Below, one piece after another: positions 38,106 to 45,937 of a DNA stretch of 64,000 nucleotides. Below the pieces are notes generated by a model. It had not been told where the DNA came from. It searched no databases and saw only the letters and a list, made by a program, of their open reading frames with translations. The DNA is from Ktedonobacteraceae bacterium (GTDB taxonomy: Bacteria > Chloroflexota > Ktedonobacteria > Ktedonobacterales > Ktedonobacteraceae). Positions within the stretch are counted from its first letter, which is position 1; every line of letters begins with the position of its first letter. The stretch is taken from contig DASRBN010000032.1 in NCBI GenBank assembly GCA_035653615.1, forward strand, positions 62,001-126,000, given 5' to 3'. The position numbers and the translations under genes are program-made.

Positions 38106-38967
38106 GGCGATAGCGATTGCGGAACTCCTCCTCCCGTCCATCGGCCAGCAGACGCACCGGGGCTGGGATCTGCGCGCAGATGGAGCGCACCTGCCAGAGG
38201 CTGGGGGCTGCTTCCCCCGTCGAGGTCGCGTGCTGGCAGGCCAGCTCATACACAAAGCGCACGGGAGCATCCAGGTGCGTGAGGCGCAGGTCTTCGACGA
38301 TCTGCACCATCTGCGGACTCACGCCATGATGCTTGCCCTTGTCCCCGCGTCCACGTGGTGCCAGCCCGACCAATCCGTCACGCCGGAAGCGCGTGTGGTA
38401 GTCCCGCAAGGTACGCAAGCTGACCCCGACCATCTCCGCGCGTTGCGCCAGAACGGTATTGGAGACGTGTGCCTGCTCGGCCAACTCCCCAAGCAAGGCG
38501 CGGCGGCGGAAGAGTCCGTCACGTTGTGCTTCTGTAAGCGCGCCTAGATCAGACGGTACGCGGGGCACAACCACACGTCTGGCAGGAGCGAGACCTACCA
38601 TCCCACCCAGACGATAGCGACGGAGCCACCGCCGTGCCTGAAGGATGGTCCAGCCAGCCCTTTCAGCCAGAGCGCGGAGATCCTCACCGGTGATGGTTTC
38701 CGCTTCTGCAAGCTCCCCTAAGACTGCGTAGCGCCTCTCGATGAGCGCCAAGGTCGCTTCAGGAAGTTCAGGCCACTCAGTCGGGACCAGCGCGTCCAGT
38801 CCTCCACGCAAATAGCAGGTGTGCCACCTGCGCAGCAGAGCCACCGGGACGCCTACCTGGCGAGCTCGCGCGGCGAGCCTCGTCCCGCTGAGGTCCTCGA
38901 CCGTCGTTCCGAGCAGCTGCGAGCGGCGACGGGCTTCCGCCGCCTTGAGCTGTGCCAGCGGTAGCAT
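38083..38967 (-). CDS. tniA: TniA/TnsB-type transposase, DNA-binding N-terminal part (frame 1)
   Basis: 294-aa part starting at 38967 (MLPLAQLKAAEARR) with AGGAGG seven bases upstream. It has three helix-turn-helix-like modules of the same pattern: ARARQVGVPVALLRRW, ALAERAGWTILQARRW and AQRAEMVGVSLRTLRDY, each followed by an RxxGLxxLxP-type turn. These should bind the repeated end motifs. It ends with FRNRYRLDVPHSA and TGA at 38083, where the catalytic part continues in the +1 frame (YRL then TYPIPHD). Together they would give about 660 residues, near the size of TnsB. Either a recent one-base insertion, an assembly error, or programmed frameshifting. Confidence 0.82.
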   Translation of the reverse strand: MLPLAQLKAAEARRRSQLLGTTVEDLSGTRLAARARQVGVPVALLRRWHTCYLRGGLDALVPTEWPELPEATLALIERRYAVLGELAEAETITGEDLRALAERAGWTILQARRWLRRYRLGGMVGLAPARRVVVPRVPSDLGALTEAQRDGLFRRRALLGELAEQAHVSNTVLAQRAEMVGVSLRTLRDYHTRFRRDGLVGLAPRGRGDKGKHHGVSPQMVQIVEDLRLTHLDAPVRFVYELACQHATSTGEAAPSLWQVRSICAQIPAPVRLLADGREEEFRNRYRLDVPHSA

Positions 38968-39207
38968 CTCTATCCCTCCTGAGAAGAGCTCTCCTCGCCG
39001 ATGGTGTAGAGAGGATTGCTCACGGTTGGAACAGCAAGTCGCAAGAAGCGTCTCACCCAAAAGGCCTGGCACCCCGGCGGAGGTGTTCTGTGCCTCTTCC
39101 TCAGTTCACCATCGCGTTGCGCCTCCCAGAGGAGTGCTCAATCCACAAGCTGGCGAGGCCGCGGCCTGAGCGAGGCTTAGGCCGCCAACACAAGGAACGA
39201 TTGCTGG

Positions 39208-39819
39208 CTACGTCCTGGTAGACAGGCCAGGCGCCTGCTCTTCTGTGTACCCTGCCTCCTGGGAGGAGACGCGCGCCTGGCCTGAACGCACCAGCATCTG
39301 CGCCAGGATCACACCTACCAGCAGTGCCATGACCAGGGTGATGATGGACCAGAGCCAATCCGGCTTCTCCACCATCAGAAAGACGATACCCAGCCCCAGC
39401 GTCGTCATGCTGATCACGGATGTCCAGTGCAGCGGATGGTTCAGCTCGCGTCTGAAATCGGGGGGAATCGGTCCTTGTCCCAGCGCCGTCGCCCGCTGGG
39501 CGATGCGCCGGGCATGTGTCCCATTGAAGGCCGCACCTATAATACTCAAGAGAACCAGCAAGCCCAGTGACAGATCGATCCAGGCGTGACTCCATCCCCA
39601 GAAGCCAATCGTCATCGCCAGCCCTGCACCGAGGATGAGCAAGGACGTGATGGGCAACACCACATCCAGCAGCTTGCTGGCGCTGCTCCACGCGCGCACC
39701 GTCTCGACAGTATGTGCGTTGCGGACCCCCACCATAATCGCCACCTCAACGGCGAACGCCATAAAGAGGCCCAGGACGCCGAGAATGTGGACAAAGAGGA
39801 CGAGATGATACCAATCCAT
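39208..39819 (-). CDS. DUF2269-type integral membrane protein (cargo)
   Basis: 203-aa protein with four to five membrane helices: YHLVLFVHILGVLGLFMAF, LDVVLPITSLLILGAGLAM, WIDLSLGLLVLLSII, TSVISMTTLGLGIVFLM and IITLVMALLVGVILAQML. The opening WYHLVLFVHILG resembles DUF2269 membrane proteins with a conserved His in helix 1. AAAGGAG before the ATG. It is the last gene of the cargo block controlled presumably by the LuxR-type regulator and is followed by tniA. Biochemical role unknown. Confidence 0.7.
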   Translation of the reverse strand: MDWYHLVLFVHILGVLGLFMAFAVEVAIMVGVRNAHTVETVRAWSSASKLLDVVLPITSLLILGAGLAMTIGFWGWSHAWIDLSLGLLVLLSIIGAAFNGTHARRIAQRATALGQGPIPPDFRRELNHPLHWTSVISMTTLGLGIVFLMVEKPDWLWSIITLVMALLVGVILAQMLVRSGQARVSSQEAGYTEEQAPGLSTRT

Positions 39820-39944
39820 AGTGTTCAGCTCCTTTCGTCAATAACCAGTTGCTCATGATTCACATTCGCGCGGTGAAAATCATTCCACGGATAAACGATC
39901 CTGGCTTCCTTTTTTTGGCAGAGCGAGTATCGATTGCTCTGAAC

Positions 39945-40172
39945 TCATTGATGCTCCTGCTCCTCCGTGGAACCGGAGATGCGATTCACGGACAACAGCG
40001 GGATGGACAGGTCGCGCACCTTCATCAGCACGCCATGCAACGCCGCCTCATCGACCAGTTTCCCGCGCAGCAGGGTCGTGCCGCCTTCCTCATGGGTGAT
40101 CGCCAACCCCTCGAACCAGGTCGACCAATGGTGATCGAGATGTGCTTGCACACGAATTTCGTACATACTCAT
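39945..40172 (-). CDS. 75-aa YEIRV-type small protein (cargo)
   Basis: Short soluble protein starting MSMYEIRVQAHLDHHWSTWF, with AGGAGAAAG upstream. The pattern Y-E-I-R-V ... H-L-D ... W ... W-F-G/E-G-L followed by G-T-T-L-L-x-G and VRDLSIPLLSV is one I recall from small Chloroflexota proteins found beside MalT-type LuxR regulators. The fold looks ferredoxin-like (beta-alpha-beta). It lies between the SnoaL-like and DUF2269 genes on the same strand. Function unknown. Confidence 0.7.
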   Translation of the reverse strand: MSMYEIRVQAHLDHHWSTWFEGLAITHEEGGTTLLRGKLVDEAALHGVLMKVRDLSIPLLSVNRISGSTEEQEHQ

Positions 40173-40374
40173 AGCGCTGACTTTCTCCTGCTGAGCAAGA
40201 TCTATTTACCATCGTTTGGAGAGACACGGATCGATGAGCAACCGGTTCACGGAGCAACCATGTGCCGTCCCATCGATCTTGCGTTGTGTCTGCCTGAAGT
40301 GTAACCGCAGCAGTGGGTGAGATGCATCCCTCCAAAGTGCTATTGAGGGGTTGATTGTCGTATATGAAGAGATG

Positions 40375-40806
40375 CTAGCTGGACTGCCCGGGTAATGGAA
40401 CCACACCCAACTGTTGCATGAGGCTCATGACATTCATCAACAGCCGACTTTCTTTGAGTTTCCCATCAACCCAGATATCAAACACCATCGCAGGGACCGT
40501 CACCCCCTTTCCCGTGGGAGGAATACCCAGAAACACCCCCTGGTGGGTACCGCGCCAGGTATTGTAGCTTGCCACCTTCTCCCCTTCAGCCACCAGTTCT
40601 TCAATGGTCCATTCAAAGTCGGGAAACGCTGTATGCACCATGGTGAGCGTATCTATCAGCCCCTGGCGCCCCTGCTGTTGCCCGGGAAGTGGATCATGCT
40701 CGATATAGTCGAGTGCCACCAGTTCATGAGCAACCGCTATATTTCCTTTGTTCATGACCTCGTCAACAAAGCGCCGCATAAGCGCTTTGTTCTCTTCTGC
40801 TGACAT
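40375..40806 (-). CDS. SnoaL-like ester cyclase family protein (cargo)
   Basis: 143-aa protein of the NTF2-like fold. The start MSAEENKALMRRFVDEVMNKGN, the HDPLPGQQQGRQGL segment and the repeated strands (VASYNTWRGTHQGVFLGIPPTGK) match the SnoaL-like polyketide cyclase/ester cyclase group, which binds or rearranges small hydrophobic compounds. AAGGAG precedes the ATG. It lies directly behind the LuxR-type regulator gene within the transposon. Substrate unknown; enzymes of this family are often mis-named and may only bind ligands. Confidence 0.82.
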   Translation of the reverse strand: MSAEENKALMRRFVDEVMNKGNIAVAHELVALDYIEHDPLPGQQQGRQGLIDTLTMVHTAFPDFEWTIEELVAEGEKVASYNTWRGTHQGVFLGIPPTGKGVTVPAMVFDIWVDGKLKESRLLMNVMSLMQQLGVVPLPGQSS

Positions 40807-40964
40807 TGGTTGTTCTCCTTCTCGAAATAATGATGCATGTCGTGAGGTATTTCATCATTGCCTCTGACCACAGTGTATGTGAGTAGAGGGTTGGAAGACA
40901 ATGAACCAAGGTGGATACTGGAGGTTTATTTTTTGCGCGACTTTTGGGTAGAAGAAAAAAAACA

Positions 40965-43900
40965 TTAGAGGAGGTGCAGGGATCGCGCACGAGCGAGGGC
41001 CTGTGTGCGGCTCTGTACCCCTAGCTTGCCGCAGATGTTATACACGTACTTCTTGACGGTACCCGTACTCACGATCAGGCGTTGGGCAATTTCGCGATTG
41101 GAAGCCCCTTCGGCCAGTAACTGCAACACCTCCTGTTCGCGCTTCGTGAGGGGTTCGATGAGTCCATCGGGGTGAGAGAGGAAACGAGCCGTGTCTTCGC
41201 CTGCCGGCTCCCCAAAAGCTGCGAGCAGTGTAGCGGCAGAGTGCGGGCTGACCCCGCGTGCGAGCAAGTGGCGCAACAGGTCCCGCACCGGTGTCCCCTC
41301 ATCGACAAAGAGGCGGACGTACCCCTGCGGTTCGGCGAGGGACAGGGCACGGGAGAGCGCAGAGCAGGCCGCGTTCCGCTCACGTTGTGCAGCCCACGCC
41401 AGCGCCTCCAGGAGCAGGAGTTCCAGCACACTCCTTCTGCGCGCTTTCGCCTCAGCGTCCCGCAGCCGTCGCTCCAACCTGTGAGAGATCTCCTGCCAGC
41501 GGGAAGCAGATGGGTTCTCACGCCCCTCTACAATGCCTATGCGCAGCAAGGTCAGATAGGCTCGTTCGTTCTGGTACCTGAGATCGTCATCTGTGACCGT
41601 GAGGCCGCAGTGTTCCGCCCAGCCCTTCGCTGCCAGAAGGTTGCCCTGCATCAGTTCCATGTGGGCACGCCAGGCGCTCGCGCTCGCCATCAGGGAGGGA
41701 GCGAGGTGACGGGCGCCAGCCAGGTGCGTGAACGTGTCCAATGCTGCGAGCGCCTGCGGATACTGGCCGCGTGCCAGATACAGGCGCGCGAGCGTGGTGT
41801 AACCGAGCATGAGGACGTGGCCTTCCGCCGTCAGACCGCCCTCGACCAGTTCCATACCCTGTTCCAGGAGATGGGCAGCCTGGTCCAACTCGTTCCACTC
41901 CCGCAGAATATCAGCCAGCCCGAAGAAGTAGACCAGGCTTCCGGTGATAGCCTGCAAGTCCTCGGGCCGCGGTGCAACCTGCGCCGCTTGCTCGAACGTC
42001 GCTGCTGCCTGGCGCAGCCTCCCCTGCATAGCCTGAAGCTGGGCCAGATTGGTAAGGCTTCGCATGGTCATGGACTGATTCTCGGAGGTCTTGAGCACTG
42101 TCACCATCTCCAGGGCCAGCCGCTCCTGCGGCGCGGTCACGTCCCCATCTGCAAGGAATGCCTGGGCAACGTTCAAGCGGGAAATCGGCCCCGGTGTCCT
42201 CTCTGGATGCGGCAGCAAGACGAGCGCTTGCTGGGCCTGCGCCACCGAGCGAGCAAGATCGCCCGAGAAGCGAGCCATCACCCCGCGCGTCGCAGCGATA
42301 TGGCCCCGAAGAAAAGCCGTCTGTTCGGAAGGTGGCTGCCCGTCGAGGCAGCGCTCCGCCATCTGCAGGCGTGCCTCGGCCTCCTCTAACCGATTGGTAA
42401 ACATCAGGGCGATGGCGTGAATGATGCAGAGCAAGGGGCGCGTGCAGACGAACGATTCAGGCAGGCGAGCAAGCCAACCAAGCACGCGCTGCACCTCCAT
42501 GCCAAGTCCTGCCCAACTGTTCACATCGATGCGCTCGATCAGATCGGCGGCGCGCTCGATATCTGCAGCAGCGAAGGCGTGCTGGACCGCTTCGGCGAAC
42601 AATCTCTGCTGCTCATACCAGCGGCTGGCGCGTACGTGCAGGTGAGGGACCAATGACGGATCGTTCTGCTGCAAGCGTGTGCGCAGCACTTCGGCAAACA
42701 GGTGGTGATAGCGATACCAGCGCTGCTCATCATCCAGCGCCACCACAAAGAGGTTGGCCTGCTCGAGTGCAGCCAGCCGTGACTGGCTCTCTGGTTGTCC
42801 GGTCACGGCATCGCAGAGAGGGCCACTGAGCCGCTCGAGGATGGAGGTGGCGAGCAGAAACGACTGCACCTCGCGTGGTTGGCGCGAGAAGACCTCTGCA
42901 GTGAGATAATCAAGGATGAAGCGATGACTGCCGGTGAAGGCGCGGAGAAAGGCGGCAACATCACTCCTGCCGGACAAGGAAAGGGCTGCGAGCTGCAGTC
43001 CGGCAATCCATCCTTCTGTCCGCTGGTCGAGCGCAGCCAGGGCTTCAGCCGGCAGGTCAAGCCGCATCACGGTATGTAAAAACTCACGCGCCTCATCGAG
43101 ATCAAACCGCAGATCGGCGGCCCGGACCTCGGTCAGCTGTCCACGCGCCCGCAGTCGCATCAATGGCAGTGGCGGGTCGGCGCGAGTAGCCATGACCAGG
43201 TGCATCTGCGGTGGCAGATGCTCCAACAAGAAAGCTACTCCACCGTGAATGGTCTCGGTCTCAATCACATGATAGTCGTCCAAAACGAGCGCAAACGGAT
43301 CGGTCACCGACTCAAGCACGTCGTTGATAAGCAAGGCGAGGACGCGCTCCAGGGCAATACCTGGTGACGTTTCGAGCAGTGCTCGTGCCGTCGTCCCCAG
43401 TTGCGGATGCAGGGTTTGCAAGGAGGCAAGGAAGTAGGAGAAGAAACGGATTGGCTCGTTCTCCCCGGGTTCAAGCGAGAGCCAGGCGACCGGCGTCCCA
43501 CTTTCGGCCAGCCATTGAGCTAACAATGTGGTTTTGCCGAAGCCGGCTGGGGCTGAGATAAGGGTCAGGGCAGACTCCATGCCCTGCTGCAGGCGCTCGA
43601 CGAGGTGGGCACGGGAGACCAGGCGGCTACGCGGGCGAGGTGGGTGGAGTTTGGTCGCAAGCAGTGGATCATGCGGCAGGCGCTGCTCATCCATGGGTAT
43701 GGCGTGAGAGGGTTCAGCAGGTTCAGCGGTAGAGCCTGCCGCTGAAGGGAAGGCAGCGGCAACCTCCTCTAAGCGAGCGAGGGTGAGATCGGCGCTGCGC
43801 CCCAGGTACTTCTTCGCCATCTTCGGGCCAATGCGCCGGTAGGCATACCAATACTGAGCTCCCCTGGGCCTGGCCTCTTTGCGCACCGTCAACTGCCCCT

Positions 43901-44057
43901 GTTGCCCTTGAAATGAGAAGGAGGAAACGCCTTCTAGCCAGGCGAACCATCCGTTATCATCGAATGGGAAAGGAGGGGAGACGCTACGACCCTCTTCCTC
44001 CAGTTCATAGGCTTGGCGATCAGTGTGCCAACGCAGGCGGGGATGGGACGCCGCCAT
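40965..44057 (-). CDS. LuxR-family MalT-type ATP-dependent transcriptional activator (cargo)
   Basis: 1030-aa signal-integrating activator (STAND class). N-terminal segment with YWYAYRRIGPKMAKKYLG (about residues 69-85), seen to my knowledge mainly in Ktedonobacteria; NTPase domain with Walker A APAGFGKTTLL (168-178) and FALVLDDYHVI; winged helix; TPR-like sensor repeats (about 520-900); C-terminal LuxR helix-turn-helix LTKREQEVLQLLAEGASNRE and TVKKYVYNICGKLGV. The start at 44057 follows AAAGGGG; an ATG at 44093 would lie inside the upstream inverted repeat. Likely activates the three downstream cargo genes on binding a small ligand. Confidence 0.88.
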   Translation of the reverse strand: MAASHPRLRWHTDRQAYELEEEGRSVSPPFPFDDNGWFAWLEGVSSFSFQGQQGQLTVRKEARPRGAQYWYAYRRIGPKMAKKYLGRSADLTLARLEEVAAAFPSAAGSTAEPAEPSHAIPMDEQRLPHDPLLATKLHPPRPRSRLVSRAHLVERLQQGMESALTLISAPAGFGKTTLLAQWLAESGTPVAWLSLEPGENEPIRFFSYFLASLQTLHPQLGTTARALLETSPGIALERVLALLINDVLESVTDPFALVLDDYHVIETETIHGGVAFLLEHLPPQMHLVMATRADPPLPLMRLRARGQLTEVRAADLRFDLDEAREFLHTVMRLDLPAEALAALDQRTEGWIAGLQLAALSLSGRSDVAAFLRAFTGSHRFILDYLTAEVFSRQPREVQSFLLATSILERLSGPLCDAVTGQPESQSRLAALEQANLFVVALDDEQRWYRYHHLFAEVLRTRLQQNDPSLVPHLHVRASRWYEQQRLFAEAVQHAFAAADIERAADLIERIDVNSWAGLGMEVQRVLGWLARLPESFVCTRPLLCIIHAIALMFTNRLEEAEARLQMAERCLDGQPPSEQTAFLRGHIAATRGVMARFSGDLARSVAQAQQALVLLPHPERTPGPISRLNVAQAFLADGDVTAPQERLALEMVTVLKTSENQSMTMRSLTNLAQLQAMQGRLRQAAATFEQAAQVAPRPEDLQAITGSLVYFFGLADILREWNELDQAAHLLEQGMELVEGGLTAEGHVLMLGYTTLARLYLARGQYPQALAALDTFTHLAGARHLAPSLMASASAWRAHMELMQGNLLAAKGWAEHCGLTVTDDDLRYQNERAYLTLLRIGIVEGRENPSASRWQEISHRLERRLRDAEAKARRRSVLELLLLEALAWAAQRERNAACSALSRALSLAEPQGYVRLFVDEGTPVRDLLRHLLARGVSPHSAATLLAAFGEPAGEDTARFLSHPDGLIEPLTKREQEVLQLLAEGASNREIAQRLIVSTGTVKKYVYNICGKLGVQSRTQALARARSLHLL

Positions 44058-44063
44058 CGCATG

Positions 44064-44149
44064 GTTCCCCTTTCTTGTACTGCTGCTACCCAACAGGGTT
44101 CTCTGTCATAGTATACCTGTTGGGTAGCAGCAGTACAAGAAGGGGGAAC
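44064..44149. promoter_or_regulatory. Large inverted repeat upstream of the LuxR-type gene
   Basis: Perfect 24-bp arms at 44074-44097 and 44116-44139 (CTTGTACTGCTGCTACCCAA and complement), extending to about 34 bp with one mismatch so that the AAGAAAGGGGAAC ribosome site of the luxR gene is itself mirrored. The 18-base spacer reads GTTCTCTGTCATAGTATA. Probable operator for autoregulation or a leader hairpin that hides the ribosome site. Confidence 0.6.
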
Positions 44150-44338
44150 TTGCGCGAAGGTTGAGCACTTCGTATAGAACATTTCCCACATCTGCTGATA
44201 GCCACATGCGAGAACAGAGTTTCCCGCTGTAGTGTGATATACTCGGGGCAGGCTTCACGCTCAGCAGCGATTCCCGAAAGCCTTGCTAAGCGGGAAAAAT
44301 TACAGCGAGAAATATTTTTGCGGAGTTTGGAGAACATG

Positions 44339-45338
44339 ATGCAACACGTGACCTCCTTGAAAACGGATCGTTCTGATCAGTCGCCTCATGAGTTCCTGGA
44401 GAACTGGCGGCGATTTTTACAGGAGCATGATCATGCAGCAGGGACGGTCAAAAAGTATACCCAGGCCGTTGCGCATTTCCTGGCCTGGTATGAGCAGGAA
44501 GAACGCATTCCCCTGCAACTGACAACCCTTACGCCGATCGCACTGATTGGCTACCGCAACGAACTCCAACACGAGCAGCACAAATCTGTCAGCACCATCA
44601 ACCTGCGCGTGAGCGCCTTGTGCGCCTGGTGCGCCTGGCTCGTCGACCAGGGCTATCTGCCGCTTGATCCAGCAGCACGTGTCAAGCTGGTCAGTGGAGC
44701 AGTCGGCTCCAAGCGCGAAGGACTTTCCTCGTCTCAGGTCAATGCGCTGCTTCGCCAGGCGCAGGCCTCCCGCGACCCGGCACGCAATTACGCCATTGTG
44801 CAGGTCTTGTTGCAAACGGGCATCCGCTTGAGCGAGTGCAGCGGTCTCACCCTGGGTGATATCACCTTCGGAGAACGCAGTGGTCTGCTGCTGATCCGCG
44901 CCGGCAAAGGCAATAAGGTCCGTTCGGTGCCGCTCAATGCCTCGGCGCGCGAGGCCCTGGCCGCCTATGTGGCGCCACGCCTGGAGGTGGAAAGGGTGTC
45001 ACTCAAGACGGTGGCGGCGAAGTGGCCCAAACCACTATCGCCACGCTCCTTTGAGTCAGTGTGGCTCAGTCAGAAAGGTGGAGCCCTCACCGATGGGACA
45101 GATGATTGCCGAGCTGGTGGAGGCTGCAGGTGAACTGGTCCCCGAGGAGACCAGCGCTCACCACCTGCGCCACACCTTTGCCCGCAGTTACCTGGCGCAA
45201 TATCCAGGAGACCTGGTCGGGCTGGCAGCGCTGTTGGGGCATCGCTCGCTCGATACCACCCGACTCTATAGTGAGCCGTCGGTCTCGACCCTTTCGACTC
45301 GCGTTGAACGACTCTCACTGAATGCCTATTCGGGATGA
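44339..45338 (+). pseudogene. Tyrosine recombinase (XerC/phage-integrase-like), frameshifted; possible transposon resolvase
   Basis: Site-specific recombinase split over two frames. Frame 1 from ATG 44339 (TTTGGAGAAC upstream) has a SAM-like N-terminal domain (EFLENWRRFLQEH, STINLRVSALCAWC) and catalytic Arg163 (LLQTGIRLSECSGL) and Lys190 (AGKGNKVRSVPL). It loses the frame near 45092; the +1 frame continues MGQMIAELVEAAGE, SAHHLRHTFARSYL (HxxR), LLGHRSLDTTRLYS (His and nucleophilic Tyr) to 45338. All active-site residues survive, so the damage is a single net +1 change or a sequencing error. Standing at the right end in a family that normally encodes the serine resolvase TniR, it may have resolved cointegrates. 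Confidence 0.82.
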
Positions 45339-45363
45339 GAGGCAAGGGAAGACACTCGTTTGC

Positions 45364-45413
45364 CAGTGCAGACGAAAACCACAATCCAGTGCAGACGAAA
45401 GTTACAAGTGACA
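45364..45413. repeat. Right end of transposon: TIR plus internal repeat
   Basis: TIR 45387-45413 is the reverse complement of TGTCACTTGTAACTTTCG plus TCTGCACTG. A second CAGTGCAGACGAAAA lies at 45364-45378. Both match the motif of the left end. Confidence 0.88.
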
Positions 45414-45418
45414 TGATC
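45414..45418. repeat. Target site duplication, right copy (TGATC)
   Basis: Direct repeat of 34782-34786, immediately outside the right terminal repeat. Confidence 0.88.
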
Positions 45419-45475
45419 AAAGCTTTCCACCAGAGCCAGTCAATAGTTGCTAATCCTGCTAAACAGCATTATTTA

Positions 45476-45766
45476 TCATAAAATCACATCCTTCCGGACC
45501 GCCTCAAGGTTCGACTGCGTTAATACCTTGACGGTAAAATCTAGCCCATTATCCATGAGTTGGTTCACCCTGTTTATGATCTCGACGGCCTGATCAACTG
45601 CTTGCGGCTCTATTTGACCCGTTGCTGCACTACTAAAGCTGACCTCAGGCATAACTTTCCGGCCAGTGACCGGGTGGCAATAGATAGCATGTAGACGATG
45701 ACAAGCATTGTCCTGATTGCTCCTCTGGAAGGTCTGGTGCCTGGAAATCATAGCATTGCCATCCAA
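45476..45766 (-). CDS. Possible small hypothetical protein
   Basis: Up to 96 aa. The first 35 residues (His/Asn/Arg-rich) look non-natural, while GQIEPQAVDQAVEIINRVNQ and LDFTVKVLTQSNLEAVRKD look like a genuine amphipathic helical region, perhaps the remnant of a longer protein. No clear ribosome site. The rest of 45339-45937 holds the transposon end, the target duplication and a 53-bp tandem repeat. Confidence 0.35.
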   Translation of the reverse strand: MDGNAMISRHQTFQRSNQDNACHRLHAIYCHPVTGRKVMPEVSFSSAATGQIEPQAVDQAVEIINRVNQLMDNGLDFTVKVLTQSNLEAVRKDVIL

Positions 45767-45800
45767 CGTGCTATACTATAGGCAGGAAGACTTCCTATAC

Positions 45801-45900
45801 GTCCGGCGGGATAGGTTCTAGAGGACAGGCACCAGGTGCTGTCCCTACAGGTTGTCCAGCGGGATGTGTTCTAGAGGGCAGGCACCAGGCGCTGTCCTAT
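45801..45900. repeat. 53-bp tandem repeat upstream of glycosyltransferase
   Basis: Two units (45801-45853 and 45854-45900) sharing GTCC-GCGGGAT, GTTCTAGAGG and CAGGCACCAGG-GCTGTCC. They sit directly before the GT4 gene, so they lie in its promoter or leader. Confidence 0.75.
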
Positions 45901-45937
45901 AACCAGTATGTTATTTTCGTACAAGGATGATCACAGT

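Larger units (their letters stand above)
34787..45413. mobile_element. Complete Tn5053/Tn402-like (Tn7 superfamily) transposon, 10,627 bp
   Basis: Bounded by 27-bp terminal inverted repeats beginning TGTCAC (25 of 27 match) and by a perfect 5-bp duplication TGATC. Known Tn402/Tn5053 ends likewise begin TGTCA and contain a CTGCAC motif, repeated inside the ends as here. Genes on the minus strand: luxR-like regulator, SnoaL-like protein, 75-aa protein, DUF2269 protein, split tniA, tniB, and an inactive-integrase-like gene; on the plus strand, a frameshifted tyrosine recombinase. No TniQ, serine resolvase, CRISPR array or Cas gene is present. No copy of the two backbone repeat families was noticed inside, in keeping with a foreign origin. 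Confidence 0.92.

Noticed and set aside
38106-38270. N-terminal 55 residues of the long transposase frame 2
   Set aside because: They are the out-of-frame reading of the frame-1 DNA-binding part (Arg/Pro/Ser-rich) and are not part of the real product.
39101-39691. 196-aa open frame overlapping the DUF2269 gene
   Set aside because: Same strand but a different frame, without membrane helices or a ribosome site; the DUF2269 frame has both.
41172-42389. 405-aa open frame on the plus strand
   Set aside because: Antisense to the LuxR/MalT gene; low-complexity composition and no recognisable motif.
34787-45413. CRISPR-associated transposon (CAST)
   Set aside because: The element has TniA- and TniB-like genes but no Cas12k, Cascade or TniQ gene and no repeat-spacer array within its borders.
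45490-45520. tRNA-like GGTTCGACTGCG string
   Set aside because: No acceptor or anticodon stems can be paired around it.
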